A DNA stretch of 64,000 nt from Flavobacterium hungaricum (GTDB lineage Bacteria > Bacteroidota > Bacteroidia > Flavobacteriales > Flavobacteriaceae): contig NZ_PRDM01000005.1 in the NCBI RefSeq assembly GCF_015182285.1, positions 186,001-250,000 on the forward strand, written 5' to 3'. Positions 25,010-34,260 of the stretch are shown here, in pieces. The translations under genes were made by a program, and so were the position numbers. A model generated the notes under the pieces. The model saw only the letters and a program-made list of their open reading frames with translations. It searched no databases and had not been told where the DNA came from. How positions within the stretch are numbered: position 1 is the stretch's first letter; each line of letters begins with the position of its first letter.

Positions 25010-25606
25010 TTAATGTTTCGGAAATGCTCTTTTATTAAAAACCAGCAAAATTCCAACACCTGTAGAAATCGCCACATCAGCTACATTAAAAATAGCATTG
25101 AAGAATGCAAAACGATTACCTCCAAAAAAAGGAAGCCATGTCGGAAGATTTCCTTCCCAAATTGGAAAATAAAACATATCAACCACCAGACCATGAAACC
25201 ATGTTCCGTATGGCTCTGAAGAAAACATTGTTGCCAGATTATGGGTGCTGTCATCAAAAATAACTCCGTAAAAAATAGAATCAAAAATATTTCCTGCTGC
25301 TCCAGCAAAAATTAATGCAATAGCCGTAATTAAATAATTCGAATGACGTTTCTTAACAGAATCAGCAAGCCACCAGCCAATTCCGAATACAGCAAAAATC
25401 CTGAAAACAGTCAAAATCAATTTCCCATATTCTCCAGGAATTTTTGTTCCCCAAGCCATTCCTTCATTTTCTATAAAATGAATTCTGCACCAATCTGTAA
25501 TCACAAACTCTTCTCCAAGAATAAAATTTGTTTTGACATAGATTTTGGTAAGCTGATCAACAATTAGAACTAAGAATATAAGAAGGTATGCTTTTCTTAA
25601 TGACAT
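25010..25606 (-). CDS. lspA: Lipoprotein signal peptidase (signal peptidase II)
   Basis: Inner-membrane aspartyl protease that cuts the signal peptide of prolipoproteins after lipid attachment. Four membrane segments are visible in 198 residues. Conserved blocks: VDQLTKIYVK near the N-terminus, NEGMAWG, then GAAGNIFDSIFYG and FNVADVAIS, which hold the two catalytic aspartates. It is longer than the enterobacterial enzyme because of a ~35-residue loop (VIFDDSTHN ... WLPFFGG) common in this phylum. It lies after the 71-residue gene, from which it is separated by a UUCG-loop terminator, and has its own TATTTTTG element. Confidence 0.93.
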   Translation of the reverse strand: MSLRKAYLLIFLVLIVDQLTKIYVKTNFILGEEFVITDWCRIHFIENEGMAWGTKIPGEYGKLILTVFRIFAVFGIGWWLADSVKKRHSNYLITAIALIFAGAAGNIFDSIFYGVIFDDSTHNLATMFSSEPYGTWFHGLVVDMFYFPIWEGNLPTWLPFFGGNRFAFFNAIFNVADVAISTGVGILLVFNKRAFPKH

Positions 25607-25625
25607 TTTATATTTTTTTGATGGG

Positions 25626-25633
25626 CAAAAATA
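25626..25633 (-). promoter_or_regulatory. Putative -7 element (TATTTTTG) of lspA
   Basis: Perfect TAnnTTTG on the minus strand 20 bp upstream of the lspA ATG, just downstream of the terminator of the preceding gene. Confidence 0.45.
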
Positions 25634-25642
25634 ACAATTAAA

Positions 25643-25670
25643 TCAAAAAAAACGCCTCCGAAGAGACGTT
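25643..25670 (-). terminator. Terminator after the 71-residue gene
   Basis: On the minus strand: AACGTCTC, a TTCG loop, GAGGCGTT, then eight T. A UUCG tetraloop hairpin with a good U-tract; separates this gene from lspA. Confidence 0.85.
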
Positions 25671-25725
25671 AATTCATTTTTAATAACACTAATTAAGTTT
25701 GTCTGCTAATCTAAACTCAATAAAG

Positions 25726-25941
25726 TTACTTTTTTACAGCTGCATTTGCAGGCGTCTTGGGACTGTCGGAAAAAAAATCAGAAATAGATTTAAAAATCCC
25801 TTTGCTTTCTTTTCCGGCAGCCGCTTTTTTGGCCTCGCCTTTCTTTAAATCAGCTTTAAACTTAATTCGCAGTTTTTCAAAATCTTTCATTCTGCGCTCC
25901 ACATCGGAGTTTACCTCTTTGAATTTCAATACTTTAGCCAT
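25726..25941 (-). CDS. Small basic hypothetical protein (71 aa)
   Basis: Lys-rich soluble protein: a helical N-terminal two thirds (VERRMKDFEKLRIKFKADLK), an Ala/Lys linker, and a C-terminal GIFKSISDFFS amphipathic helix ending in a Pro/Ala-rich tail. No signal peptide. Family not recognised. It is flanked by a terminator downstream and stands alone upstream, so it is its own transcript. A frame on the opposite strand (25757-25948) is its shadow. Confidence 0.6.
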   Translation of the reverse strand: MAKVLKFKEVNSDVERRMKDFEKLRIKFKADLKKGEAKKAAAGKESKGIFKSISDFFSDSPKTPANAAVKK

Positions 25942-26012
25942 CGTGTAAGTTTTTTATAGTAAATAATTAAAATTATTACCGATTTGGTATTACAATGATA
26001 CATAATTTAATT

Positions 26013-26020
26013 TATATTTG
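26013..26020 (+). promoter_or_regulatory. Putative -7 element (TATATTTG) of Roadblock pair B
   Basis: Perfect TAnnTTTG, about 100 bp before the first gene of the pair, giving a long leader. It overlaps the TTG codon of the longest possible frame, ruling out that upstream start. Confidence 0.45.
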
Positions 26021-26122
26021 TTAAAGAAAATTAACACTTGTTTAGGCAAAATTCATAAAAAATCCAAAAACACCACAACAAATGAAGTAAATTCTATTAA
26101 CTTCCCTAAATCCTACAAAATC

Positions 26123-26479
26123 ATGAATGAAATTACAACCACCCTAAACGACTTCTTAGTCACTACAAAATCTACCGCGGCTTTAATCTTAAACGGAAAA
26201 GGAAAACTAATCACTTCTTTACATCTAGATTATGGAGACAGCATTGCAGCAATGAGCGCTGCTATACTATCAATGAGCGAAAAATTCTTGATTGATCTTG
26301 AAAAAGGATCATTAAAGCAACTTTTTCTTAAAAGCTCAGAGGGAGTGGTTGTTGGAAACAAAATAAGCGGCTCTAACTTCATTGTTGCATTTTCACGCGA
26401 AGGAAGCAATCTTGCTCTTTTAATGCGCTCAACAGAAGAAGTTTCTATCGAATTGAGCAAAAACTCCCTACTGAAATAA
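26123..26479 (+). CDS. Roadblock/LC7 domain protein, first gene of pair B (118 aa)
   Basis: One Roadblock/LC7-type domain: TAALILNGKGKLITSL, helix SIAAMSAAILSMSEKF, then SLKQLFLKSSEGVVVGNK and the C-terminal NLALLMRSTEEVSIEL. It parallels the 106-residue protein at 14792-15112 in size, gene order and motif order (compare DLKQVMIKNNDGIVVAN). The start at 26123 (MNEITTTLNDF) is chosen because the longer frame begins at a TTG inside the probable promoter. It is followed 32 bp later by the second gene of the pair. No GTPase gene is adjacent. Confidence 0.78.
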   Translation: MNEITTTLNDFLVTTKSTAALILNGKGKLITSLHLDYGDSIAAMSAAILSMSEKFLIDLEKGSLKQLFLKSSEGVVVGNKISGSNFIVAFSREGSNLALLMRSTEEVSIELSKNSLLK

Positions 26480-26511
26480 CATAATCTATTAACAAACAAA
26501 CCCAACGAACT

Positions 26512-26892
26512 ATGAGTAATGATTTTTTAAACGTGTTTTTACATGAAATGAAAACGAACGTAAACGGCTTTATCGCTGTCGCTGTAACAGAAATTGAATC
26601 TGGATTAAGTTTTGGAAATTTAACTGTTGACCCAAGTTTTGACCCAGAACTTGCCGCTGCCTATAATTTAGAAGTAGTAAAAGCAAAATTAAGCGCCGTA
26701 AAAGCACTCAATTTAAATCAAGATATTGAAGATATTTTAATTACTCTATCAAATCAAATTCACATTATTGATATTTCTCCAAACAAAAAATTCATGATCT
26801 ACTTGGCTGCAGATGCTTCGAAAGCTAATTTAGGTATGACAAGAGCTATTTTGAGAAAACACAAAGCGGATGTAGAAAAAAATCTAGCGTAA
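26512..26892 (+). CDS. Roadblock/LC7-like protein, second gene of pair B (126 aa)
   Basis: Close paralogue of the protein at 14399-14773; long identical stretches include AYNLEVVKAK, and the pattern NGFIAVAVTEIESGL is shared. It has the same strand-helix-strand layout as Roadblock proteins, with IHIIDISPNKKFMIYLAAD before a basic C-terminal helix. It is translated from the same transcript as its partner and is followed by a strong terminator at 26916. It probably forms a heteromer with the first protein. The GTPase or other partner is unknown. Confidence 0.72.
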   Translation: MSNDFLNVFLHEMKTNVNGFIAVAVTEIESGLSFGNLTVDPSFDPELAAAYNLEVVKAKLSAVKALNLNQDIEDILITLSNQIHIIDISPNKKFMIYLAADASKANLGMTRAILRKHKADVEKNLA

Positions 26893-26915
26893 CAATTTTA
26901 CTTTTAAAACATTAC

Positions 26916-26944
26916 AAAACTGCTTCGTTTGAAGCAGTTTTTTT
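26916..26944 (+). terminator. Terminator after Roadblock pair B
   Basis: Arms AAACTGCTTC and GAAGCAGTTT with a short loop and a seven-T tract. Confidence 0.88.
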
Positions 26945-27085
26945 ATGCACTGCATTTTTTTTTAGAACCTTTTATATTCTTACAAAAACAAAAGAGATTC
27001 TTTTTAGCTCCAGACTACTAAACATAATCCATTTCTTTCAAAAAAGGAATTCCCCAGCAGAAACATTAGTAGAGTAAAGATTAAA

Positions 27086-27119
27086 CAAAAAACGCTCCTT
27101 TTTAAGGAGCGTTTTTGTC
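27086..27119 (-). terminator. Terminator after ileS-dksA operon
   Basis: Arms AAAAACGCTCC and GGAGCGTTTTT around TTTTTAA. It lies just after the DksA-like gene on the minus strand. Confidence 0.85.
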
Positions 27120-27133
27120 TTACGTAGTTTTAC

Positions 27134-27514
27134 CTATCGTTGTAAATTTTTTGCTTCAATACTCATCGTTGCGTGAGGAACGATTTTAAGCCTTTCTTTA
27201 CCAATTAATTTACCTGTTACTTTGCAGATACCATAGGTTTTATTTTCAACGCGGAATAATGCGTTTTTTAAGTCACGGATGAATTTTTCTTGTCTGATAG
27301 CCAACTGAGAGTTTGCTTCTTTAGACATTGTTTCGCTTCCTTCTTCAAAAGCTTTGAAGGTTGGAGACGTATCATCTGTTCCGTTATTTAAATCGTTCAT
27401 ATAAGCACTTTTGATCAAGTCTAGATCTTCTTGTGCTTTTTTTATTTTTGCTTGAATTATTTCTTTGAACTCCGCTAGATCAGCATCAGAGTATCTTGTA
27501 ATTTCATCTATCAT
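27134..27514 (-). CDS. dksA: TraR/DksA family protein without zinc cysteines
   Basis: A 126-residue DksA/TraR-type regulator, which in other bacteria binds the RNA polymerase secondary channel and modulates rRNA and stress promoters together with ppGpp. The coiled-coil arms are visible (IIQAKIKKAQEDLDLIKSA, then FIRDLKNALFRVENKTYG), with an acidic turn NNGTDDTSP at the tip. The C-terminal zinc-finger region is YGICKVTGKLIGKERLKIVP, with a single cysteine, so zinc binding as in E. coli is lost. This degenerate finger is common in Bacteroidota. The start lies 7 bp after ileS, so they form an operon. Confidence 0.85.
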   Translation of the reverse strand: MIDEITRYSDADLAEFKEIIQAKIKKAQEDLDLIKSAYMNDLNNGTDDTSPTFKAFEEGSETMSKEANSQLAIRQEKFIRDLKNALFRVENKTYGICKVTGKLIGKERLKIVPHATMSIEAKNLQR

Positions 27515-27521
27515 TATATTT

Positions 27522-30500
27522 TTATTTTGAAATTAATATCATTGTTTTAATATCATCAAACTCAATTTCTGTGCCGTTTTCTAAAACGTCTGCAAAAGTC
27601 AAGTCGTCTGTTAATGTTTCTGACTTAATATAGTCTTGGTTTTTTAAAACTGCCTCTTCTAATAGGTCGTTTCTTTTAAGTTGAACTTTAATTTTATCTG
27701 TAACCTCAAATCCAGAATCTTTTCTGATATTTTGAATTCTATTTACTAACTCTCTCGCAATCCCCTCATTTTTTAATTCTGGAGAGATTGTGATATCAAG
27801 AGCGACTGTAATTCCGTTTGAATTTGCTACCAGCCATCCTTCGATATCTTGTGATGTTATTTCGACGTCTTCTAATGATAAAGTTACATTATTTCCATTA
27901 ATAACAATATCCAGCGTTCCCTGCTTGTCCAGCTGATTGATCTGTTCTGCAGAAAAACCTTGTATCTCCTTGGAAATCAACCCCATATCCTTACCAAAAC
28001 GCGGTCCAAGAGCTTTGAAATTTGGCTTAATCTGCTTTACCAAAATATCAGAATCATCATCCAAAAGTACGATCTCTTTAACATTTACTTCGGCTTTTAC
28101 CAGGTCTGAAATCGCTAAAATTTCAGCACGCTGATTCTCGTCAAGTACCGGAATCATTACCTTTTGCAGAGGTTGACGCACTTTTATCATTTCTTTTTTA
28201 CGAAGTGATAAAACCAAAGATGAGATGGTTTGCGCCTTCTGCATTTTGCTTTCCAACGTTTTATTAACAAAGTTTTCGACAAATTTTGGAAATTCTGCCA
28301 AGTGAACACTAGCAAAATCCTCGGTTCCTGTCGAAGCAGTTAAATCTCGGTACAATTTGTCCATAAAAAATGGAGCTACTGGAGCGCTTAATTTACTAAT
28401 TGTAAGCAAACAAGTATAAAGAGTCTGATAAGCTGCAATTTTATCTTTTGCATATTCTCCTTTCCAGAAACGGCGGCGGCATAAACGAACATACCAGTTA
28501 CTTAAATTCTCCTGAACGAAGTCTGAAATTGCTCTGGTTGCTTTTGTCGGCTCGTAATCATCATAACATTCATCAACAAATTTGATTAATGAATGTAATT
28601 CAGAAATAATCCATTGATCGATTTCTGGTCTTTCGTTTAAAGGAATTTCAGCCTCTTCGTATTTAAACCCATCGATGTTAGCATATAACGAGAAGAAAGA
28701 ATACGTATTGTATAATGTTCCAAAGAACTTACGCTTAACCTCAGCAATTCCTTCAATATCAAATTTTAAGTTATCCCAAGGATTCGCATTCATAATCATG
28801 TACCAGCGCGTAGCATCAGGACCGTGTTCTGCAATAGTTTTAAATGGGTCCGTAGCATTTCCTTTACTCTTAGACATTTTGATTCCGTTTTTATCCAGAA
28901 CCAATCCATTAGAAACTACATTCTTGTACGCTACTTTATCAAAAACCAAAGTTCCGATTGCGTGCAAAGTATAAAACCAGCCACGAGTCTGATCGACACC
29001 TTCGGCAATAAAATTGGCTGGAAAATCTTTGTTCTCGTCAATTTTATCTTTGTTTTCAAAAGGATAATGCCATTGTGCATAAGGCATAGCTCCAGAATCA
29101 AACCAAACGTCAATTAAATCGCTTTCGCGTTTCATTGGTTGTCCAGAAGCTGAAACTAAGGTAATTTGATCCACTACATTTTTATGTAAGTCGATTAAAT
29201 CATAGTTAGATTCAGACATGTTTCCAATTTCAAAACCTTTAAACGGATTTTCTTTTTGAAAACCTGCTTCGATAGATTTCTCAATCGCATTATATAATTC
29301 TTCAACAGAACCAATCAAAACCTCTTCTTTTTTGTCTTCGGTTCTCCAGATTGGCAGCGGAATTCCCCAATATCTAGAACGAGATAAGTTCCAGTCGTTG
29401 GCATTTTTAAGCCAGTTTCCAAAACGTCCTTCACCAGTAGATTTAGGTTTCCAGTTGATAGTTTCGTTCAGGTCGAACATTCTATCTTTTACATCGGTTA
29501 CTTTAATAAACCATGAATCTAGGGGATAATATAATAACGGTTCATCTGTTCTCCAGCTGTGTGGATAACTATGTACGTATTTTTCAACCTTAAAGGCTTT
29601 ATTTTCTTCTTTTAATCGAATCGCGATTTCAACATCTACCGATTTCTCTGGCGCCTGACCTGCATCGTAATATTCGTTTTTCACATATTTACCAGCCAAA
29701 TCACCTAAATGCGAAGTGAATTTTCCTTGTAAATCTACTAAAGGAACTGCATTTCCATCTTCATCCAAAACCAACATTGGCGGTACTTCTGGTTTTGCTT
29801 CTTTTGCTACTTTAGCATCGTCTGCACCAAAAGTAGGAGCTGTATGCACAATTCCGGTTCCATCTTCTGTAGTTACGAAGTCACCTGAAATTACTCTAAA
29901 TGCATTTTCAGCATTTTCATAAGGCAATACGTACGGCAATAATTGTTCGTAACGAATTTCTACTAAATCTGCTCCTTTTGCTTCAGTTAAGATTTTGTAC
30001 GGAAGTTTTTTGTCGCCGTTTTTCACATTGTCAAAATCAGCATCGTCTTCACTTAAGAAAAATCCTTTTCCGAATTGTTTTCCAACTAAGTTTTTAGCCA
30101 AAACAACATTTACAGGTTCAAAAGTATATTGATTGAAAGTTTTAACTAAAACGTAATCGATTTTTGGACCAACTGTCAAAGCGGTATTTGACGGAAGTGT
30201 CCAAGGAGTAGTCGTCCAAGCTAAAATGTGGATATCACCAAAGCCTTGCAAAAATGAAGGCAGTGTTTCTGGCAAAGTTTTAAACTGTGCTACAATTGTA
30301 GTATCAGTAACATCTCTGTAAGCTCCCGGCTGATTTACTTCGTGAGAAGACAATCCTGTTCCGGCTTTTGGAGAATACGGCTGAATTGTGTATCCTTTGT
30401 ACAACAAACCTTTATCGTAGATTTGTTTCAAAAGCCACCAAACAGATTCCATATATTTTGGTTTATAAGTCACATACGGATCTTCCATATCAACCCAATA

Positions 30501-30923
30501 CCCCATTTTTTCGGTCAAGTCATTCCATACGTCGGTATAACGCATTACGGTTTTTTTACACGCTTCGTTATATTCTTCGATAGAAATGGTTTTACCAATA
30601 TCTTCTTTTGTAATTCCTAATTCTTTTTCGGTTCCCAATTCTACAGGAAGACCATGAGTATCCCATCCGGCTTTTCTTTTTACCTGAAAACCTTTTTGAG
30701 TTTTATATCTGCAAAAAATATCTTTAATCGCACGTGCCATCACGTGGTGAATTCCTGGTAATCCGTTTGCTGAAGGAGGACCTTCAAAAAACACGAAAGG
30801 CTCTGCACCTTCTCGGGTTGTTACACTCTTTTCAAATATATTTTCTTTCTTCCAAAAATCAAGAACTTCAGACGCTACCGTTGGTAAGTCAAGTCCTTTG
30901 TATTCAGTAAATTTTGTGCTCAT
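27522..30923 (-). CDS. ileS: Isoleucine--tRNA ligase
   Basis: Class Ia aminoacyl-tRNA synthetase of 1133 residues that charges tRNA-Ile. The HIGH-type motif is SANGLPGIHHVMAR near residue 55, the editing (CP1) domain includes TTTPWTLPSNTAL and GTGIVHTAPTFG, and the KMSKS loop is KMSKSKGNA. The long C-terminal anticodon-binding region with ENLSNWYVRLCRRRFW and the DUF5915-like tail is typical of the larger form found in Bacteroidota. Downstream is the DksA-like gene (7 bp). No T-box or leader hairpin was found upstream. Confidence 0.96.
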   Translation of the reverse strand: MSTKFTEYKGLDLPTVASEVLDFWKKENIFEKSVTTREGAEPFVFFEGPPSANGLPGIHHVMARAIKDIFCRYKTQKGFQVKRKAGWDTHGLPVELGTEKELGITKEDIGKTISIEEYNEACKKTVMRYTDVWNDLTEKMGYWVDMEDPYVTYKPKYMESVWWLLKQIYDKGLLYKGYTIQPYSPKAGTGLSSHEVNQPGAYRDVTDTTIVAQFKTLPETLPSFLQGFGDIHILAWTTTPWTLPSNTALTVGPKIDYVLVKTFNQYTFEPVNVVLAKNLVGKQFGKGFFLSEDDADFDNVKNGDKKLPYKILTEAKGADLVEIRYEQLLPYVLPYENAENAFRVISGDFVTTEDGTGIVHTAPTFGADDAKVAKEAKPEVPPMLVLDEDGNAVPLVDLQGKFTSHLGDLAGKYVKNEYYDAGQAPEKSVDVEIAIRLKEENKAFKVEKYVHSYPHSWRTDEPLLYYPLDSWFIKVTDVKDRMFDLNETINWKPKSTGEGRFGNWLKNANDWNLSRSRYWGIPLPIWRTEDKKEEVLIGSVEELYNAIEKSIEAGFQKENPFKGFEIGNMSESNYDLIDLHKNVVDQITLVSASGQPMKRESDLIDVWFDSGAMPYAQWHYPFENKDKIDENKDFPANFIAEGVDQTRGWFYTLHAIGTLVFDKVAYKNVVSNGLVLDKNGIKMSKSKGNATDPFKTIAEHGPDATRWYMIMNANPWDNLKFDIEGIAEVKRKFFGTLYNTYSFFSLYANIDGFKYEEAEIPLNERPEIDQWIISELHSLIKFVDECYDDYEPTKATRAISDFVQENLSNWYVRLCRRRFWKGEYAKDKIAAYQTLYTCLLTISKLSAPVAPFFMDKLYRDLTASTGTEDFASVHLAEFPKFVENFVNKTLESKMQKAQTISSLVLSLRKKEMIKVRQPLQKVMIPVLDENQRAEILAISDLVKAEVNVKEIVLLDDDSDILVKQIKPNFKALGPRFGKDMGLISKEIQGFSAEQINQLDKQGTLDIVINGNNVTLSLEDVEITSQDIEGWLVANSNGITVALDITISPELKNEGIARELVNRIQNIRKDSGFEVTDKIKVQLKRNDLLEEAVLKNQDYIKSETLTDDLTFADVLENGTEIEFDDIKTMILISK

Positions 30924-31053
30924 TTTATCCTTTTCTTAAACGAGGTGCGAAAGTAAGGAATTTTGAGGAAAATAGATAAAAGATGAAGGAAAAAAGACTG
31001 ATTTCAGGAAATTTCGAGTAGATTCTGCAACAAATAATGACAGCTGGGACTAT

Positions 31054-31767
31054 TTAAGAGAAAACTTCTTTTAAAATATCCAAAGATTTAGGTTTTTTGA
31101 ATCCTTCCAAGTGAAGACTATAGTAGTCAATCAGAATTTTCAGCAAAAGCTGCCTTTCTACTACATGAAAAACTTTTTGATTAGTATCAAACTTTAAATC
31201 TATCAATTTTTTAAGCAGACTGGTTTCTTGTTCAGAAAGCACATTTCCAGTTTGAAAAAGCGTAAACACGCCTTCATTCATTTCAAAAAAAGAAAAATTA
31301 ACATCCGAAACATCAGGATAAAACCCCAGATATTTTGTCATTTCCAAAAGTAGAATCAAATGAAAATTAGCAATTTCATCATGATTATCCAGCCAGGTAA
31401 GCGCAGTTTCTAGAAACAAAAACAAGGACTCATTTTTTTCTTCTTCCTGAATCGAATGATGCAGCATTTCGGACAAAAACATCACCATTGTGCTTTTAAC
31501 AATATCCGTGTGGATACTCTGAAAAGGAACAGCAACTTTTACTTCTTTAAAGTTTTCTAAAGTGCCTTTGTTTTTATGAACGGCTTCTATTTCTATAATT
31601 GAAAAAGGTTGAAAATAAGCCATTTTCTGGCTCGCCTTTCGACTTGAAAAAGCATCGCGCACAAAATAAGATTTCAGCCCGCTGGAAAGTGTAAAGCATT
31701 TTACAATCAAGCTTTTTTCCTGAAATTTTAAAGATGAAATTACTATGGCTTTGGTTTTGACGAGCAC
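31054..31767 (-). CDS. recO: DNA repair protein RecO
   Basis: A 237-residue protein. The N-terminal OB fold (KTKAIVISSLKFQEKSLIVK, then GLKSYFVRDAFSSRK) loads RecA together with RecR on SSB-coated DNA in the RecFOR pathway. The C-terminal helical part follows the family pattern FHLILLLEMTKYLGFYPDVS. The usual zinc-binding cysteines are not visible, as is common in this phylum. It lies downstream of porZ on the same strand, with ~80 bp of repeat-like ATTTTAGATTTTAGATTTTAG sequence between. This recO-porZ neighbourhood is known from related genomes. Confidence 0.9.
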   Translation of the reverse strand: MLVKTKAIVISSLKFQEKSLIVKCFTLSSGLKSYFVRDAFSSRKASQKMAYFQPFSIIEIEAVHKNKGTLENFKEVKVAVPFQSIHTDIVKSTMVMFLSEMLHHSIQEEEKNESLFLFLETALTWLDNHDEIANFHLILLLEMTKYLGFYPDVSDVNFSFFEMNEGVFTLFQTGNVLSEQETSLLKKLIDLKFDTNQKVFHVVERQLLLKILIDYYSLHLEGFKKPKSLDILKEVFS

Positions 31768-31849
31768 GGGTTATTTTTAGATTTTAGATTTTAGATTTTG
31801 TAGAGACTAATTACTGCGACTGATCACTAAAAAAACGAAACACTGATCA

Positions 31850-34135
31850 CTAACGAATAATCATCACTTTCTTTACTTTGGTTTCGCCGCCGTCTTGAGC
31901 AGAAATAAAAACCATATAAACTCCAGAAGCGACTTTGTATTTACCAAAAGCAGTGGTATCCCATTCTATTGTACCGCCGGACGCCGTTATTTCGTAAACT
32001 AAATTCCCCTCAATATCCGTAATCTTTACATTGGCTTTATCAATTAACCCTGCCACTTTTACGGTTCCGGTATAAGAAGGACGAACTGGATTTGGATAGA
32101 CATACACATTATTCAAATCTTCGTTTGCTCCGGTTGCAATACCTTTAAAAGAGATCATTCCCTTTGTGGTAGCAATAAAAACTTCTCCTGTTTTACTATT
32201 AATTTTGATATCGTTAACGGTATTGCTTGGCAGCGGCGAATTGTTTATTGTAAAATGATATTTGGTTTCCTGACCATTAGCCGAAACCATAAAAACACCA
32301 GAATCTGCTGTTCCGATCCACTTATTGTTGGCGCCGTCTACTGCAATGGAGGTAATGAATTGTTCATACATTAACTCTTGTGCAACATCATCTTCCATTA
32401 TAATAATAGGATTTGCTTTTAATTGATTATCTGACTGAAAACTGCTTACATTAGACAAAACACGCAAACCTTTATCTGTCCCAATCCAAAGTTGATTTTT
32501 GGCATCCAGTGCTATTGTTCGTACATCTGCCGTCGGTAGATTTCCCGCATCAGAACCAGATGTAATTTTCTTAAAAACATTTCCGTTTTCACTAAAACCC
32601 AACACACCTTCATTACTGGTTGCAATCCATTTTACATTATTTTGATCGATTACCAAATTTGCATAGCTGGTATTTTCTGCATTACTCAAGACAGAAGACG
32701 TGGCATAACTGCCCCACTGACCATTGGTTCTTAAAACTTTCAAACCATTTTTAATTCGGCTGTTTGTAACCCAGAGGTTTCCAGATTTATCAAATGCGGT
32801 TCCATTTATACGCACATCGATATAACTCGGACCTTCATAAGTGAGTGTTTCTAAACCGCTGTTTTTTTCATTGTATAAAAAATTAGGAACTTCATTTTCA
32901 ATTCTTAACAAGCCCGAAAAAAAAGAGCTCGCATAGACTTGTTTTTCGTTAGATGGATTCACAATAATTTTGGTAATCGATTGTGCATCATAAACTTCTG
33001 AATACGGAATATTTAACCAGCCTGAAGTATTAAATCTGCTGATTCCGTAACTATCCAAAGCATACGGATTGTAATAGGTATCGTAATCTCCATAAACAGC
33101 CCACAAAACATTTGGCGTAACGTCTAACGAAAATATGTTATTTCTTAAGGGTCCAAAAGGCGTACTATTTTCAAAAGCGGCGCTGCCGTTCAAATTGGAA
33201 GAAAACAATCCTTTGTCTTTTGTTCCTATATAGATCTGATTTCCGACTGCTGTTGCACAGGTAAAACTTATTGTATTGTCCGAAACTTGCGAATCCGAAA
33301 TCTGTCTGTTCAAAATCAATTGATTATTGTATACATAAACCGTATTGGCTGTGGTAATATACAAATTATGATTTCGCGCTTTTAGATCTACTGCCGGCTG
33401 CGGTAATTGAACAAAACCAACAAATACACTTGAGTTGTAACGATGCACATATCCTGAATTATTTACCGCTACAAGTTCTGTATCTAACGTTTCAACACTA
33501 GACCAATCTCCAGCATTAACAACCGGCCATTGATTAAAATCGATCAAATTTGCGTTTGTACTGTCTGCTCTGCGAAGTCCGTTTGCTGTTGCCGCAAAAA
33601 TATAACCATTAAAAAAGGCTGTCTGCCTTACGCTCGTTTCTGCACCGTTATCCCCTATAAAATAGGTGTCTCCAAATTTTGATGTATTCAAATTAAACTG
33701 CACAATCCCGAAATCACACGAAACATAAAGCAAACCATTATGTTCCATAAAATGATTGATTTTCTTAATACTGGACGAAAGCTGTTTATTAATTATATCG
33801 ACTACTTTTAAGATGCTTCCATCGGTTTCATTAACCAAAATCATCAAACCGTTTTCATAACCTACAATTGTTTTTTTGAAAGCTTCACTGTGGTAAACAG
33901 CCGAAATAGTCTGTCCCGATAAGCCGTCAACAGTTGTGGTTGTTTTAAGAATGTTTGTGGTATTGTTTTTTGAAAACAAAGCGTTTTCTGAAGCCGCAAA
34001 AAAACTAGCCGACGATTCTGAAATATCTTTTATTTCATTAAATGAAAAATATCCCTGCCAAGACAAATTGTTTTGAGCAGAGCAAAGCTGCAGCAGCATT
34101 AAAAATAAAACGAAATAGAGTTTTCTCATCATCAT
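31850..34135 (-). CDS. porZ: Type IX secretion beta-propeller protein with sorting domain (PorZ-like)
   Basis: A 761-residue secreted protein. A signal peptide (MMMRKLYFVLFLMLLQLCSAQ) is followed by two beta-propeller regions with repeated two-component-regulator-propeller-like blades (IYIGTKDKGLFSSN, LWIGTDKGLRVL, KWIGTADSGVFMV). A T9SS type A C-terminal sorting domain ends it (VYPNPVRPSYTGTV ... ASGVYMVFISAQDG ... KKVMIIR). In P. gingivalis, PorZ has the same plan and works at the cell surface in the attachment complex that processes exported T9SS cargo. Placement beside recO supports the name. It is not a two-component sensor, since no kinase domain is present. Confidence 0.82.
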   Translation of the reverse strand: MMMRKLYFVLFLMLLQLCSAQNNLSWQGYFSFNEIKDISESSASFFAASENALFSKNNTTNILKTTTTVDGLSGQTISAVYHSEAFKKTIVGYENGLMILVNETDGSILKVVDIINKQLSSSIKKINHFMEHNGLLYVSCDFGIVQFNLNTSKFGDTYFIGDNGAETSVRQTAFFNGYIFAATANGLRRADSTNANLIDFNQWPVVNAGDWSSVETLDTELVAVNNSGYVHRYNSSVFVGFVQLPQPAVDLKARNHNLYITTANTVYVYNNQLILNRQISDSQVSDNTISFTCATAVGNQIYIGTKDKGLFSSNLNGSAAFENSTPFGPLRNNIFSLDVTPNVLWAVYGDYDTYYNPYALDSYGISRFNTSGWLNIPYSEVYDAQSITKIIVNPSNEKQVYASSFFSGLLRIENEVPNFLYNEKNSGLETLTYEGPSYIDVRINGTAFDKSGNLWVTNSRIKNGLKVLRTNGQWGSYATSSVLSNAENTSYANLVIDQNNVKWIATSNEGVLGFSENGNVFKKITSGSDAGNLPTADVRTIALDAKNQLWIGTDKGLRVLSNVSSFQSDNQLKANPIIIMEDDVAQELMYEQFITSIAVDGANNKWIGTADSGVFMVSANGQETKYHFTINNSPLPSNTVNDIKINSKTGEVFIATTKGMISFKGIATGANEDLNNVYVYPNPVRPSYTGTVKVAGLIDKANVKITDIEGNLVYEITASGGTIEWDTTAFGKYKVASGVYMVFISAQDGGETKVKKVMIIR

Positions 34136-34198
34136 TTAATGTATTCAAAAAGACAAATATACTACAAACGGAATTATATGTTTTTTGTTCTATCCAAT

Positions 34199-34243
34199 AA
34201 AAAATGCCCTCGATTTATCTTCTCAGATAACCGAAGGCACTTT
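34199..34243. terminator. Terminator after gdhA
   Basis: Arms AAAATGCCCTCG and CGAAGGCACTTT (one bulge) with an inner TTATC/GATAA stem. It lies about 20 bp after the gdhA stop codon on the minus strand. Confidence 0.65.
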
Positions 34244-34260
34244 ATCATTGTAAATAAGTC

